DNA of 64,000 nt, taken from contig QNGE01000939.1 in NCBI GenBank assembly GCA_008508345.1, positions 62,001-126,000 of the forward strand, given 5' to 3'. The notes under the pieces were generated by a model, which was not told the DNA's origin, made no database searches, and worked only from the letters and a program-made list of their open reading frames with translations. Origin of the DNA: Paragonimus westermani (lineage: Eukaryota > Platyhelminthes > Trematoda > Plagiorchiida > Troglotrematidae). How positions within the stretch are numbered: the first letter of the stretch is position 1; each line of letters opens with the position of its first letter. Made by a program: the position numbers and the translations under genes. Of this stretch, positions 32,644 through 44,870 are shown piece after piece.

Positions 32644-35060
32644 GTGTTTCAAATTGTTAGTGAACGAGGGTCGAGCGCATCCCCATTTGTCTCACTTGTG
32701 ACGTATCGTCACATCCTAATAACACCAGGAGGTATTCTCAAAACAATGATAACCACGCCATTTGAGATGTATGGATTTCCTCGAAGGCTATTTGGGTTAT
32801 GCGCTGCGGCACAGATGTTCCAGCGTTTAACTGGCGATGGTTTATATGGATAAGATTCGGCAAATACACGTTTGGACGTTTCATTTTCATTGAGTCAAGG
32901 GCAGAGCGCCCAAGACCCATTCGCTAAATGCTGCAACGATTTCGGAACTGCGGTGTTGGTTCAAACGTATTTAAACGCTAGATGTTTCCGAAGACCTACG
33001 CAGTGTCTTAGGTATGTTACTTTCACTTGAGAAAATCAACGCAGCCACGTCTTTGTCTCTGTCGTCCACAATGATGGAGTTTTGCCGGCTTCTGGGAATG
33101 GTTAACCTTTATTACCGTTTTAATTGCTGACTGAGCCGTTATACTTGCAACTTTGACAAATGTTAACGATGGTTCCAAGAAAACCATCACATTGACCACA
33201 TGCGCAATACAACTGTTCCAGAGTGTTGAGACATCTTTCAATAATGCTGTGGACCTTCGCTATGTGCATCCTGGGTGAAAAAACGTTTGTTCCTCACGAC
33301 CGGTGTTCCCATACACTAGCTGAGGGTGTCGTTTGGCAGCTTGCGGATAATGAACTTCAGCCAAGTGTCTTTATCTCACATAGTCCACAGCAAAACCAAG
33401 CAGCATGCAGCAATTTCGGGAGCCAACTACTCGCCATCTAGCTTGGCGTCTAACGCTTTTAACACGTACTGAAAGAACGGCATTTCACCTTCCTTGTGGA
33501 ACACAAACCCCTACTGTACGCTTTTGGTACCAAGCCCGACAAGCAGACGCCTTGAATTACTCTCAAAAGTTTTGACGGATATCTTATGATGAAGGCAGCA
33601 GCAAAGTCAAACCCGTTGAACTGTATAGTCCAGAAGTGAGTTGTATCTAGCCGTCAAGTTTCCAGGGTATGACATATGTGGCTACTTTGCAACCAAAGGA
33701 TGATCCCTCGAAATGACCAAACTCATCGTCTAAATTGGACTTTGTCTTTCTTTCCGAGAAAAGCGTACACACCTTGTGAGACCCACCCACAGGACAATCA
33801 CTGTTGTAGTTGAAATAGAACTGTACAAAATAAAAATCAAACGTATAGGGATCGCAAAGAAAGTATTGGGCAAAATAACACGGAACGTATATTGTTCAAT
33901 CGTATATACCAATTATGCGAGATATTAAAATAGTGGAACAATTGCACGACAAAAGAAGACAACGCATGTCCGTCATGTTCACCACACTCATGTTCCCATG
34001 TTCCAGCACCCCCAGACGTCTGGTGTTTAAACAGTTTCGTTAACTGCTCACCCAGATGAGCGTGCCACCTTCGACCTTATCGCTTTCTGTTTTGTCCAGC
34101 CAGTAGTTAATAAATGCATACATACCACGACTCAGCAGTGTGTATGATAAAAAATGTCATCATGAGTTTAGCTATGTTTTTTCCTATCACCACCACCACT
34201 CGACGGACTTCGGTATTGTGGGCCGACTGCCCCGCTGCAAGTCATTTCATACACAGGTTTATCCGTTGGACAATGACCGTCCCCATTAGTGACACTTCGG
34301 CTAGGTCATTTATCAAACACCAGGTCGCAAATTTCGGCGCCCCTTTGATAACAGCGGGTCGTTGTACACAATTCCAATCTGATCTGTTTCGCCGTTATTC
34401 AAAAAGATTAGTGGAACACTTTCTTCACCGACCAAAAGCGCCGATACCGGCCAGATAGGTTGTCACGAAGTAGAACAACATACTTCTTATATTTTCACTT
34501 ATTCTTCGTTCCGTCGCTGAATAGGTCATTAATCACACTGCGGTACATTTAATTTACGAAACTACTTCCCGGTTTCCTGGCGAATTTGCATAGTCTGCAA
34601 CGGAAACAACCCTGAGTGCCGACTATATCGAGCTACTTCGTGAACACGTAACTGACGTTCGTTTTACGCCGAAATGTGAAAATCAGCGTTGGAGAAAAGT
34701 ACATTGGAGTTGAATACTTGCCCTCTTGCCTTTGTGCTTGAGGATGTATTGCGAAGACAACTCTAACCAGTTTACTATGGTCAACAGCATAAACATTTCT
34801 CGATCGACAAGCACGGTGAAAGTAATTCAGTTTTTGCTGACCGTCTAAAGCTAGCCTCTGTGACCAAAGCGATCTAACTCAACAGAACTACAGCAACCCC
34901 AACTAACTAACTTTGTTTGAAGGCTCAAGAAGAATTGCTCCTGATACTAGTCCCTACTCCACTTCAGCGAACACACCAGCAAAAGGATACGTTTCTTTCA
35001 ACGCTTGGTTGACTACGAGACGTAATCTTCTTTTTATTGGTGGGTTTCTTCCGTTATCAC
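32644..35060 (+). mobile_element. Gypsy-class retrotransposon remnant G4
   Basis: Plus-strand pieces give RT (32,700-33,120), RNase H (33,150-33,640), integrase core (34,230-34,460) and pol C-terminus (34,740-35,020). RT: LITPGGILKTMITTPFEMYG, LFGLCAAAQMFQRL, then FCRLLGMVNLYYRF. RNase H: RHFTFLVEHKPLLYAFGTKP. Integrase: HRFIRWTMTVPISDTSARSF and VANFGAPLITAGRCTQFQSD. The tail reads FADRLKLA, where the family has SVDRLKPA. Gag, protease and the integrase zinc region are absent or unreadable; about 450 bases between RNase H and the integrase core are foreign or decayed. Lineage is the same as G2 by motif style. A terminal region after 35,020 may begin an LTR, but no partner was found. Confidence 0.82.
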
Positions 35061-36561
35061 TCACAAACATCTTAGTGGGGAAGTTCTGCATTGTTCGTTT
35101 TACATATATTATGTGAAACTATCTTTTGTGGTTACACGGTCTCCATGATTTGGACCTAACTTATCATTTTGGCAACATACTTGTCACGATTTATTTGAGG
35201 ATACACCTTGATCCTGTTCTGCCTGTATTATTTGGTTGAGTAAACTCTGTAGACTAAGCTGTTGTAACGCGTACACTCATTTCCGTGTTTCTTGATAAAG
35301 CTAACTTCGTCTCTAACGGTCGCTCTTCCAGCCCTCCAGGTAGACCATGGTTACCTTACAGAATTTGCCCTGTTAACCTAATAAATCTAACGAACGACAG
35401 GATACATTGTTCACTATTAGATTCACATCTCTTGCTTGTCTACTCGATATAGCGGGTAGCACACTGAGACGGTTGACTGTCATTACGGTGTCTTACTTAA
35501 TATGTGTTTATATGCATATAGCATACTTTTGTCCACGTCAGGCGTTAATCCAGATCTCTGCTGCGGTATAACTACGAGTATTTGTATAATAAAAATTATA
35601 TGCGCATGTACATCCGTGTGCACATTTACCGGTATACATGGACCTACGATTGTATACAAAATTTACATCTGGTCATATATGTTTGTGTTCATATATGTAC
35701 ATGCACACTTTTTCACACTTCCATATGTATATCTGCCTTCAGATCGGTTGCCAAGGACGAAAACGTCGGTGTTAATGCAAAAATATACCTTCATGGCACC
35801 AGTCACCAAAACAACCCCGAAGGCCAATTTTCGGCATAAAGTGGAATATGTCGTTTTTATACACTATTCAGGAATACTGGTTGCGCCATTTTGCTCAAAC
35901 CTGATAAAACTCTCGTTCGGTTGGATTTTCTGAAATATTTTCCGAAGGGAAACTATCTCTCATCCTAGTGTAAGTGTACGTTGATCTACTTTTGAGCTTT
36001 GCCCTAAACTAAAAATAATCCACACCTTTCAAACGCGGACGTCAGTAGGCATTCGTAGCCTTATTACAGAACTGCGTATTAGTCAAGTGGTCGCAGTAAA
36101 CAAAATATGACATTTTCTGGCAGGTTTCGGCTGGTCCGCAATTCAGTATTTTAGTAGTCGGAATTCAGTCCTTGAGGGTACCGAACATAGACTACCACGG
36201 TAGTTAGGAATACGCAGTAATACCTGAAAATATACCTAGCTCAAACCCAGAGCCAGTTCTCACGTACTACCAATAACAGCACGTTAGCCAGCAAAGTCGT
36301 TGTGTAATCACTATCCTGTACAACTCAATGACTCATGCAAAGAAACAACAATATCACAATGTCCGGTTATCAGTTACAATCACTACAATCACCTTCACCG
36401 AAAGATAGAGAAGCAAATTCCATTATTTGGCTACGTTTAAAGGAAAGTCAGTAAAGTGCAGGCGTTTCGACTTTTCTAGTCAAAAACTCGACCCAAACCT
36501 ACCACTTTCATGTGTTTACCCCTGCATATCTTATCCCCCTATTTCTGACATTTAGCTGGAC
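35061..36561. other. Unassigned interval with low-complexity patch
   Basis: Between about 35,500 and 35,735 the sequence is rich in alternating purine-pyrimidine steps (TATATG, GTACAT, CATATG). This produces an open frame of 143 codons with biased Tyr/Ile/His/Cys content that is not credible as protein. The remainder shows nothing recognised. Confidence 0.5.
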
Positions 36562-36890
36562 CTTGACCCAAATGATTTTGTCTTATCACGTCAATTTGAT
36601 AGTTGTGCGAATAGCCAGTTGCCTATCACTGCACTTTGTTTTAATGGTTCATGCACCCTCTTTCTGGACTGTGGTTCGTTCCCGTTCGAACCTCACGACT
36701 GTTCCGAAGAATTATGTTGGTTTTGTGTACACTATCGTGTGGCCGTAATCCATCTTTAGTCTGTTTTAGCACTTGATTGTAATCCATTTATTGGGAGCGA
36801 TCTGTCGATCAAAGTTGTTCTAAGAGCTTCACCGTTGAGAAGATGTCTGTTTATTCAACCTGAAAATCCATCAACCAGCATCGTGACACT
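36562..36890 (+). pseudogene. Possible retropepsin remnant
   Basis: One plus frame reads ITALCFNGSCTLFLDCGSF with an L-F-L-D-C-G-S segment at about 36,658, like the L-x-D-T/S-G-S active site of a gypsy protease. After a single stop it gives VLALDCNPFIGSDLSIKVVL, which resembles the ADI-x-x-x-IIGSDFL second half. The spacing between the two boxes is 43 residues, shorter than usual, and no gag or RT was found next to it. A chance resemblance is quite possible. Confidence 0.25.
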
Positions 36891-37454
36891 GTAATCTGAT
36901 CTTTTTTTGACTATTTGAGACCGCTGATTTGCTGTAACATTTTGCTGAACGTCTTCGTTAAAGATCACAGAGTATGTGGTTTGTCTCATCGTGGCAAATT
37001 GAGGCATCGTTCTGGACAAGGACCTGGCGCATTACTTCTGACAGGAACTTCAGTGTGTAGCGTCGGGCCATTCTTTCTCTCAGTGTTTTACGCCAAATAG
37101 TAAATCTTCTTTCACACGAGAACGGTTTCAAGAATCATATCAAAGGAGTCTAATTTCTCCTTATAGCTTTTCCTTCTCATTCCATCCGCATTTATCGTGG
37201 TCGCTGTCTGAACTCCCACCAGTGTACACACTGCTCTGTGTCCATGACCGGCCGCCCAAGTGACCTCTAATTGGTCTGACATGCGTAGCGAACAGAGTGG
37301 TCAAGGTTGAAGGAAGGGACTTAATGATGAACTATTTATTCATCCTGGTACATAAGGTGCCGATGTACAACTTGTAACCCTAACGTCCTGCTTCCTGATT
37401 GGTGTTACGACAGCGATACCCCGAATGCACTCACTTCTGTTTTCTAACCAGCGA

Positions 37455-38610
37455 TTATCCCGCCAAGTAGCTAGTGGTAACTTCATTCATCCTCCCAAAA
37501 TATGATTGAGTATACTTTTGGCAGTTCATTGGCAGGTCCTTTTCAGAAGGCCATTCCACTTGGTGATCCAGAAGGGTCTGATTAGCGTCTTGATCTTTCA
37601 CAAATTTTGTCGCACGCCAGACTTTCCGGTCTCTCGAACATATCACAATCGGTAATTCGGTTATTTTTGTAGGACTGACCATAGTCAAACTTGCCAGTGG
37701 GCCCAAGTCTGAGCTCGAAGAACACTGATGAACAGCTTGCGATGACATATGCTGCGCTTATCCATATTCACATAGTAACTGGGGTGACGAAGGAAGTTCC
37801 CTATTTGCTCAAGTATGCTGCCGGAGACACTGACTGACCAGGATTTGTTAGTGAATCTTTCACGTGAAAGTTTGTCCAACGCAGTGATGAATTACAAAAG
37901 GCTGGTTTCTGTTGGCACAGTACCTGACATCAACCAAAAACCGTATTGCTAACAGCAAATTGATCAGACACGAGCGACCTTCACGAAATGCACATTGGTC
38001 AAAGTATTAGAACTTGGTTGTCTATATATATTTTCTCCCCTTCTCGTCCAGCAGACGCCCTCATAATCTTCCAAAAGCATATGTTAGACACGCCGGCCGA
38101 CGGGTGACCAGTGAATGGTGGCTGTTATCTTTAAAATAGGGATAGATGACCACAAGCTCCTACCGCAGTAAAGTTCGATTTTGTTGCCGAGTCAAGTTGC
38201 ACCTTCAAGCTAGCGGAACTGGAACTTCTTTCAGTATTCAGGAAGTCGACGAGACCGGAAGCCCTTTTTAAGCGGGAATTTCTTAAAACTTGTACTGCGT
38301 CCTCTGATTGCCCGAAGGCCTCAGAATCACATAAGGGAAATGAGTTTTTTTCAGTCAAGTACACTGAAGCATAATGAGCCTCCAAGGCCTCAGCTTTCAT
38401 CTGCACCATTCTTGCTCTTCTAAACTTTGAAACAAGTGCAGTTATGCAGCTTCTCCTTTTCAACCGTTTTCGCAGGTGGACGTGCAACGCTTTTAGGGCT
38501 GCTGATGACTGGGTTGCAGGGTGATTTTCGCATGCCCGAGCTTCTTGATAAATAACCTGAATTCGGTTACCCGAAATAGACTCCACAATCGACGTACTTG
38601 CCGGAGGCAT
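37455..38610 (-). mobile_element. CR1-like non-LTR retrotransposon fragment L3
   Basis: The frame 38,131-38,610 (159 codons) is the linker between endonuclease and RT: MKAEALEAHYASVY is the conserved KAELLNEHFASVF-type block near 38,370-38,400, followed by DAVQVLRNSRLKRASGLVDF, the LKSLNPSKSAGPDGI-type block. RT pieces follow: ALDKLSRERF and LEQIGNFLRHPSYYVNMDKR; then CSRDRKVWRATKF near 37,640, where a working copy has MFADDIKIWR; and WPSEKDLPMNCQKYT with GRMNEVTTSYLAG. The FADD box reads CSRD, so one catalytic Asp is lost. Stops separate the blocks. An endonuclease above 38,610 is not readable. Confidence 0.78.
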
Positions 38611-41400
38611 GTATTCAGCCCTCGGTCAAAACCGTGGTTGCCTCTGGCATCAAATCAGGGGATGTCAGGCTGTAGGGAAGGTTGCAACCGGTGTTTGTAC
38701 CTATTCACTTGTTCACCTTCACTGATCGTCAGTAATTGAATCCCCTTTGTCTGTACGGCCAGCGTCGTTTGATTTTTACGCTTCTCGGCGAACGGTATCC
38801 ATCAGGTAACTCAACGTAATGTAAACCCCATCTTCCCAGCACTGAGTTATCCTCGATGCTTTGTGTGGCCGAGTGAACGCTGCCCCCTCATGGTTGCAAG
38901 CAACCGGGCGGCTGACGTTCGTTTCGCTTGCGCTGGACACCACACTCAGTACTGAGATTTTATCACCAGAACATCTCGCAAACATGAAAACATTGTGGCC
39001 TGGAAGCAGGTCCGGAATTACATGCAGAGTCTCTTCCATGGAGACGTCCACAGACTGCACATGAGAACATAACTTCCAGTCAGTCTGTGGTGTACTTAAG
39101 TCAGAATGACGAGACTGTGAGTATCAGCAGGGTAACGTTGAAGGACCTGTAGAAGCAAGGGATGATTCAAGCAAGGTGCCCCATATATAACATCCAGTGA
39201 CTGAAATTACAGAGTTAGCCTCCGTCATGGACTTTCGCGACAGCATTTCTGGTTCCCAGTGGTCACGCTGATCGTAGCTGTGATACCCTTTTGGGCGTGC
39301 CTGGATGACATATTTTAGTCACGCTTGTACCATCTGAAGTGGTAGGAGAGGTGGCACTCAGAGATGATCATCTCAGCCCCGAGGCAGAGCTGTTGAGCTG
39401 TCTCCATAAGCACCATCACTGTTGACGGATATCAAGTGACCAAACTTTTTTTATCCTTCTGACCTGTTCAGTATATTACAATCAGACTGTTTCCGAACAA
39501 CGCTTAGAGGAACAACGGCCACCGAATTCGGTACAAGATACTGATTGAAGGCTCTCTCTTACTGTTTTGTAAGCAATATAATGTGTGAAAAACCCGGCTG
39601 CAAACTTCAACAGCAATAACAACAGCAACAGTGCCATGAATCACGAATTGACTGTTCAAATTTGAATAAACATTACAAGATGAATATAGAAAGTTACTTA
39701 CGAAGTCTTTTGACGATGCATACAGAACAACAAAGCTTCATATTCGATGAAGCGCGCCAAGTCAAACCAAAATGGTGCAACATGCAGGCCAGCCGACTTA
39801 CTTTGAATGCCCGTAACTTCGCGGACCAACCTTCGCGTAACGTGGAATCACCAGGAGACAGCGTTCTTCCGAAGTAGGAATTTGAACAACAGTCCTGAAA
39901 AGAGGAACAATACAAACAAGCATGAGCCGAAGGCCCAGTAAGCCATGCACACGACTCACACAAACGCAAACCAAAACGGCACCGACAACACAGCAGCACG
40001 CCCCGTCGCACAACTCAAATTCAAATCGTGCGCGCTCGCTGGTTTTGGTTGCGCTTTACAGTAGTTGCACGGTGACTTCCAAACCAGTAAAACAAGGTGT
40101 ACAAGTGAATAAGTACGGTCAAGCTGAAAAGTAAGAGAGAGTTATATGCAAAGAAGCAAACTAAAAAATGTGGGCATGAGAAGCGTCTGAGAAGAATTTC
40201 ATGACAAATCCGGCAACCGCGCGATACACAACATTCTTTGAAAACTGTCGTACGTTTTTTCCTTTACCAATCTGTTCATCGGCCTTTGGTGAACCGTTTG
40301 AATGTCTCCCCCAAACAGGCATTGGGGCAGTTATTTGCTCATCTTGTCTGTCCTTATGTCACCGTGAGAAGTCCACTGTGCTTATCGGAGGGCTCACAGA
40401 ACTTCTGTCCTTGTTGTCGCATCGTGTCATGAGTTATTTCCGTGACCAGATCAGAAAACTAGTGTGAGTCGTCGTTGACCGGCGTCTGGGCACTCTCAGA
40501 CTCGGCCTTATGTGAACAAAGCATTTAGTGACACTAGCTGTCAGCTCCTTCTTACTTGCATTAGGCAGTTACTTTACCGCTTGCCGCAGTTTGGTGGGGC
40601 GATGATCATGCAACCCAAGTGGCTAGTCGCACACTGATTCAGAAAGATAAACCGGGATACTACAGCTCTCCATTGGCAAGGACTTCTGTGCCGGAGCCCA
40701 TGACAACGTTACGTTTGTTTAAGTCCCTTTGCAGGGGGAATAGTCAAGGGCATTTGGTCGGCTGGCAGAAAGAACCGCATGTTCTTCGTGGTTCAACAGC
40801 CTGTGGATGACGGTCAGCTGCTTTGATCGTTGTTTACTGTATCAAGTTTACGCCTCTGCTGCGTCGGCCACAGTTGGCGTAAATGTTGGCTAACTAGTGT
40901 TACAGGGAGCGCAACTTCATATATCGAGATTCATCATCATGCCATTTTTCCAGCGGCGTGCTGCAAATACGGAATGGCACACGTGGCATCCACATTGTTC
41001 TCCCAAATAAACTTTTGTTAGTGACTAAATCTGGCGCCCAAAAGGTAACCTCTGAAACAGTCGAATCTTATAATCTTTTAAACAGCTTCTGTTGAGACAG
41101 GTTCAGAGTTGTGCAGTGAATAAAGCGCAGATACGGAGCAACTGAGCAGCACGGATGTTAAGCGGAACTGCGTGAGTCATTCTCTTGACATGCTTGTGGA
41201 AACTCAAACCGCGCAATTGCTGGTCCACTTGTATAAGAATCAGTTCTCGGATATCATGAGAAAAACGTGCTATCAATAATGTAACACAGAATTTACGAGT
41301 TGGGTGTGGGAGTAAAATGGATTTGACTTGAAACCTCGTTCTAGCTTTGAAATTTGAAGGTCCACTTAAACCGTGATTTCCACGATTGTTGAATATGTGG
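38611..41400. other. Unassigned interval
   Basis: Frames of 94 codons (38,776-39,060 minus), 105 (39,694-40,011 minus), 88 (40,201-40,467 plus) have no motif. The L3 endonuclease would be expected in 38,611-39,500 on the minus strand. A CAA/CAG-rich patch lies at about 39,609-39,632. Confidence 0.4.
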
Positions 41401-44400
41401 TTAGCAGTTGCTAGTTTCCACCAATATAATATCCAAGAATGATACGAAAATATTCAGGAATCATCGTGCTTCCGCCAGCCAATCTGTTACACGGGAGTGT
41501 AAGCTACCATATTGGATGCTGCCGGTCAGGTGTTCCGTGCGTACCTGCCCCAATTCTATCTTTCTCAGTTACACACATATGGTGTCAAAGATAACTTGAA
41601 AACGACTGAGAGAAAGAAGTTGAACGTTCACAGAGTGTGAAGCACAGATGGTCTGGTGAACGGCAAGGTGACAGAGGTAAGCCATTGACCTGGCTATCGA
41701 TCACGTGCAAGCTGGGAGTGCCGTGGTGAGTTTGTGTTGCGGGAAACGTGCAAATACACAACCGCGGTCACTAGTGATTCGTCCGCTAACGATACAAGTT
41801 CACGTCGGGTTACGAGAATTCTGGCATTCTAGTAAATGCCACTTTCAATGTATATAATCAGAAATAATAGTTCATCTTCCAACCGGTTAGTGAGAAAATG
41901 CTCGCAAGAAGTGGATTCGGTAGGTCACCAAATGAATCAGTATACGAGTAGATTAAGGCTCTCATATCGAAAATATGAAAAATCACAAAAAACTGGAACG
42001 ACAAATGTGTCCATGCAACTAAATGGACGGCTGGGTACTGCTCATTAATGGGGAAACTAGGATGGAACAGAGCTCACTGGAACAATCTGTCCTTGGCTGG
42101 ATTGAAGGAAAACGACTTTTGCGCATCCAGTAATGACGGGAGTTACAAGCTATTTGGGGGAAAATACGAAAGGAAGCTGTCCAACTTCGGCATTTAGAAT
42201 TTGACAGGACTTAGACTTAATAACAACAAGGGAAGCGGTAACTAAAATGAGAATGAGGATGATTAGTGCAGTTTATCTGAAAAGATAAAACTTAGGGGCC
42301 TTTAACAACAATCACACTGGGTACAACAATCTCAAAAGTAGTTCAACAGACCTGAACAAATCCAACAGTCACGACCATCAAGCGGACTGCAAGTTAACTC
42401 CCTCACATTTCTGTGCGACATGTAAACCATTGGTTGTAGAAATATTTTACACCCCATATAACAATCAGGTATGGGCCAGCTTCAAGTCAACCATCAGCTC
42501 CTATAGAAAATGTTAACTTGTACCCGTCTGTTTTACCTACATAAATAGAACTTTGACCTTTGTAGCGACCCTATTTGTTTATTGCTAACTGCGTTTGTAC
42601 TCCCTCTCCTCCCCACATTTTGTATGCGCTTAAACGTTTGTTTGAACGAGTTTATTTACCGGTCTGTCACCCGCGCACTCGAACGTCCTCCTTTGGTGTC
42701 CGCTCGCTCGACGTTTTGCTGTACTAACGTTTTAACTCGCTCTCGTTGATTTCACGTGTCCAGAATATATTTCTTGTTTACTCGTTGCGTTGTTCGTAAG
42801 TGGTCGGCCATAGCCCGTCTGAACTCTACACCTTCTACCCTTAGTGTAGTACGCGTTCTGCTGCACCAGCTGATGTCGGCGCAGCTCAAGACTAGCATGG
42901 CATTTCTCAGAGGTCACAGTACGGATGCCAGGAGTTCTCAGGAGTCCCCGCTCGAAATTTCTCTCCTACTGTGCCGAAGCAAGTGTGGAGTGTTTAAATG
43001 TTCCCGATGTAGGATCCAGGATGTGAGAAACAGGAGCATTTTGAGCACTATTTGTGGGTCAAGGGTAGATTACTTCTTGATGTAAGCGAAAATGTGAAAA
43101 CAAATGACGAAAGTAGATGATTTCATTCTCATTCAAACTCATACGAAACAACGCAACTAAACAAAGTCACAGGATGGACAATTAATTTTGCTGTCCATAA
43201 AACCTGTGATCATTTTGTGTGAGAATACACCGTGGTAATTTAATTTTTGCCAATCTAGTCATGGGCCGCGATATTCCGGAAAATTGCTCTTCTTGAGAGA
43301 CGTAGGCTAGGATACGCTACTATCTGAAGGCATTGTTGTATATGCCGGAGACACTGCAAGGCGCAGTGTGCCAGGTGAGGAATTCTGTGAGCGGACAGCC
43401 ATTTAGCTAGGGGCTCAGAACCAACGAAAACTAGCTAATCTGTCTACTGAAAACTTTCAGACTGCAAACTGCTTAGGCTAACCGTGATCCACTTACTGAT
43501 GTTTGGCAACGGAGCACCACTTCATTCGTTGAAATACTTTAAAAAGGTCTTAATTTGGTACCGTGTGTAAACGTCAAGGACAAAGCACGCCGAGAGGATT
43601 TTGTGTGCATCCTTGAACATCTTGAGAAAGCTAACGTAAAACGGCCATTTTTGCTGGTGTCCGTAATATGAAGACAAAGGGTGTTCGAGGTAACCAGTTT
43701 GGCAAGCAAAACGTTAAGTATGAAACTATCTAAGTCAGAGTACAAATAAGCTGCAGGTGGGAGCTCTAGTTGGTCTCAATGAAATTGGGTGCTGTAACCT
43801 TACAAGTTAATATAGACGCCCCGGTGGAAGCCAAGTAAAACTAGCAGGAGGACTTGTCGGGCAAATCACACTGACTAGAACGAAAGCCGATTTCAATTCG
43901 CTACAATCTTTCATACCTCACGTCTACAACCGAGCGGTGTGCAGTGTTGCACGTAAGTTTACTCAAGCAAACCTACTTTCCTCTGAACCGTTGCCTTTGG
44001 ACTGAGGCCGTTGACTAGTTTTCAGCGGTATCAAGCCACTCAGGCATCAACGAAAGGGTGTAACAGGGATTCGGCCAACGACAAATTATGGCCATTAATA
44101 TGTAACCACCGGTCACTTTTAGAATATAGATCGCATTCTTCAACAACAGCGGGTATTTTACAATACCATGTTGCATTTTACAGAGTGTATTGTAATCAGT
44201 GAACATCGACCAATAAGAGATGGCTGTTGACGACTAATTTTAACTAAGTTTCAATCTTTTCAACTTCCTGCAAAACTCACATACTCGGAATGAGTTTGAT
44301 AACACCCATGTGCTTGGATAAGCAAACGTACGTGGCGTATCCAATACGTTATGTTCAAATTCTGTAGGCGAAACTAGGCAGGAGTGTATCAGAGAATGTG

Positions 44401-44429
44401 TCAAAATGATATTTTTTACGATGCTGCCG
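41401..44429. other. Unassigned interval
   Basis: No domain was recognised. The longest frame is 109 codons (42,756-43,085 plus), preceded by a pyrimidine-rich 150 bases at 42,600-42,750 that looks like an untranslated leader or LTR, but no repeat copy was found. The integrase of G5 would be expected below 44,430 on the minus strand and was not readable. Confidence 0.4.
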
Positions 44430-44870
44430 GGAGCATATTTTTAGAAAGTTATGAGGCTTCCTGTTTGAACAAGCGAAAAATTTGTTTTTTACGTCGAGGG
44501 GGCATAGTTCGCCTAGCGAGTAAAAGTTGAAGAGGTTACGAAGGGTGCATACTAATGGTGCATGATCACCGGTAAAGAGGTTTAATATTGTTTTGACACT
44601 TAAGAACTGTTGGGTAGGTAGACGGCACCACTAAAAATAATCCACTTTGCCTAATTTTCTTGGTCTGCAGATGAGCGAACATCATCGTCAGAGTCCACTG
44701 ACAATAGCTGGCATCAACAGCTCTTTCAGACCCATCCACGACTGTGCTTAAGGGGAGGGGGCTCATAGAAAAGTGATGCAGCATGAACGCAATAGCTAAT
44801 GCTTCCCCGATGCGACTAAAAGATTTAATAAACGTTGTCTTTTGTGCAGTCGAGCTGCATCTTCAAGATG
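44430..44870 (-). mobile_element. Gypsy-class RNase H remnant G5
   Basis: The minus frame 44,566-44,784 contains LSTVVDGSERAVDA, matching the LSTDASD-x-AVGA catalytic box with Gly for Ala and the Asp kept. It continues, after a frame change near 44,570, with GDHAPLVCTLRNLFNFYSLG, which matches the TDHKPLVYALRN-x-x-x-x-YS-x-RE block, and with LCPLDVKNKFF for RHLDFISQF. No protease, RT or integrase could be read next to it, so only about 440 bases of the element can be supported. Confidence 0.65.

Noticed and set aside
35502..35933. A 143-codon plus-strand open frame
   Set aside because: It runs through low-complexity alternating TATATG/GTACAT sequence, and its amino-acid content is strongly biased.
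39694..40134. Overlapping Cys-rich minus frame and Thr/Gln-rich plus frame
   Set aside because: They mirror each other over a CA-rich stretch; the composition explains both.
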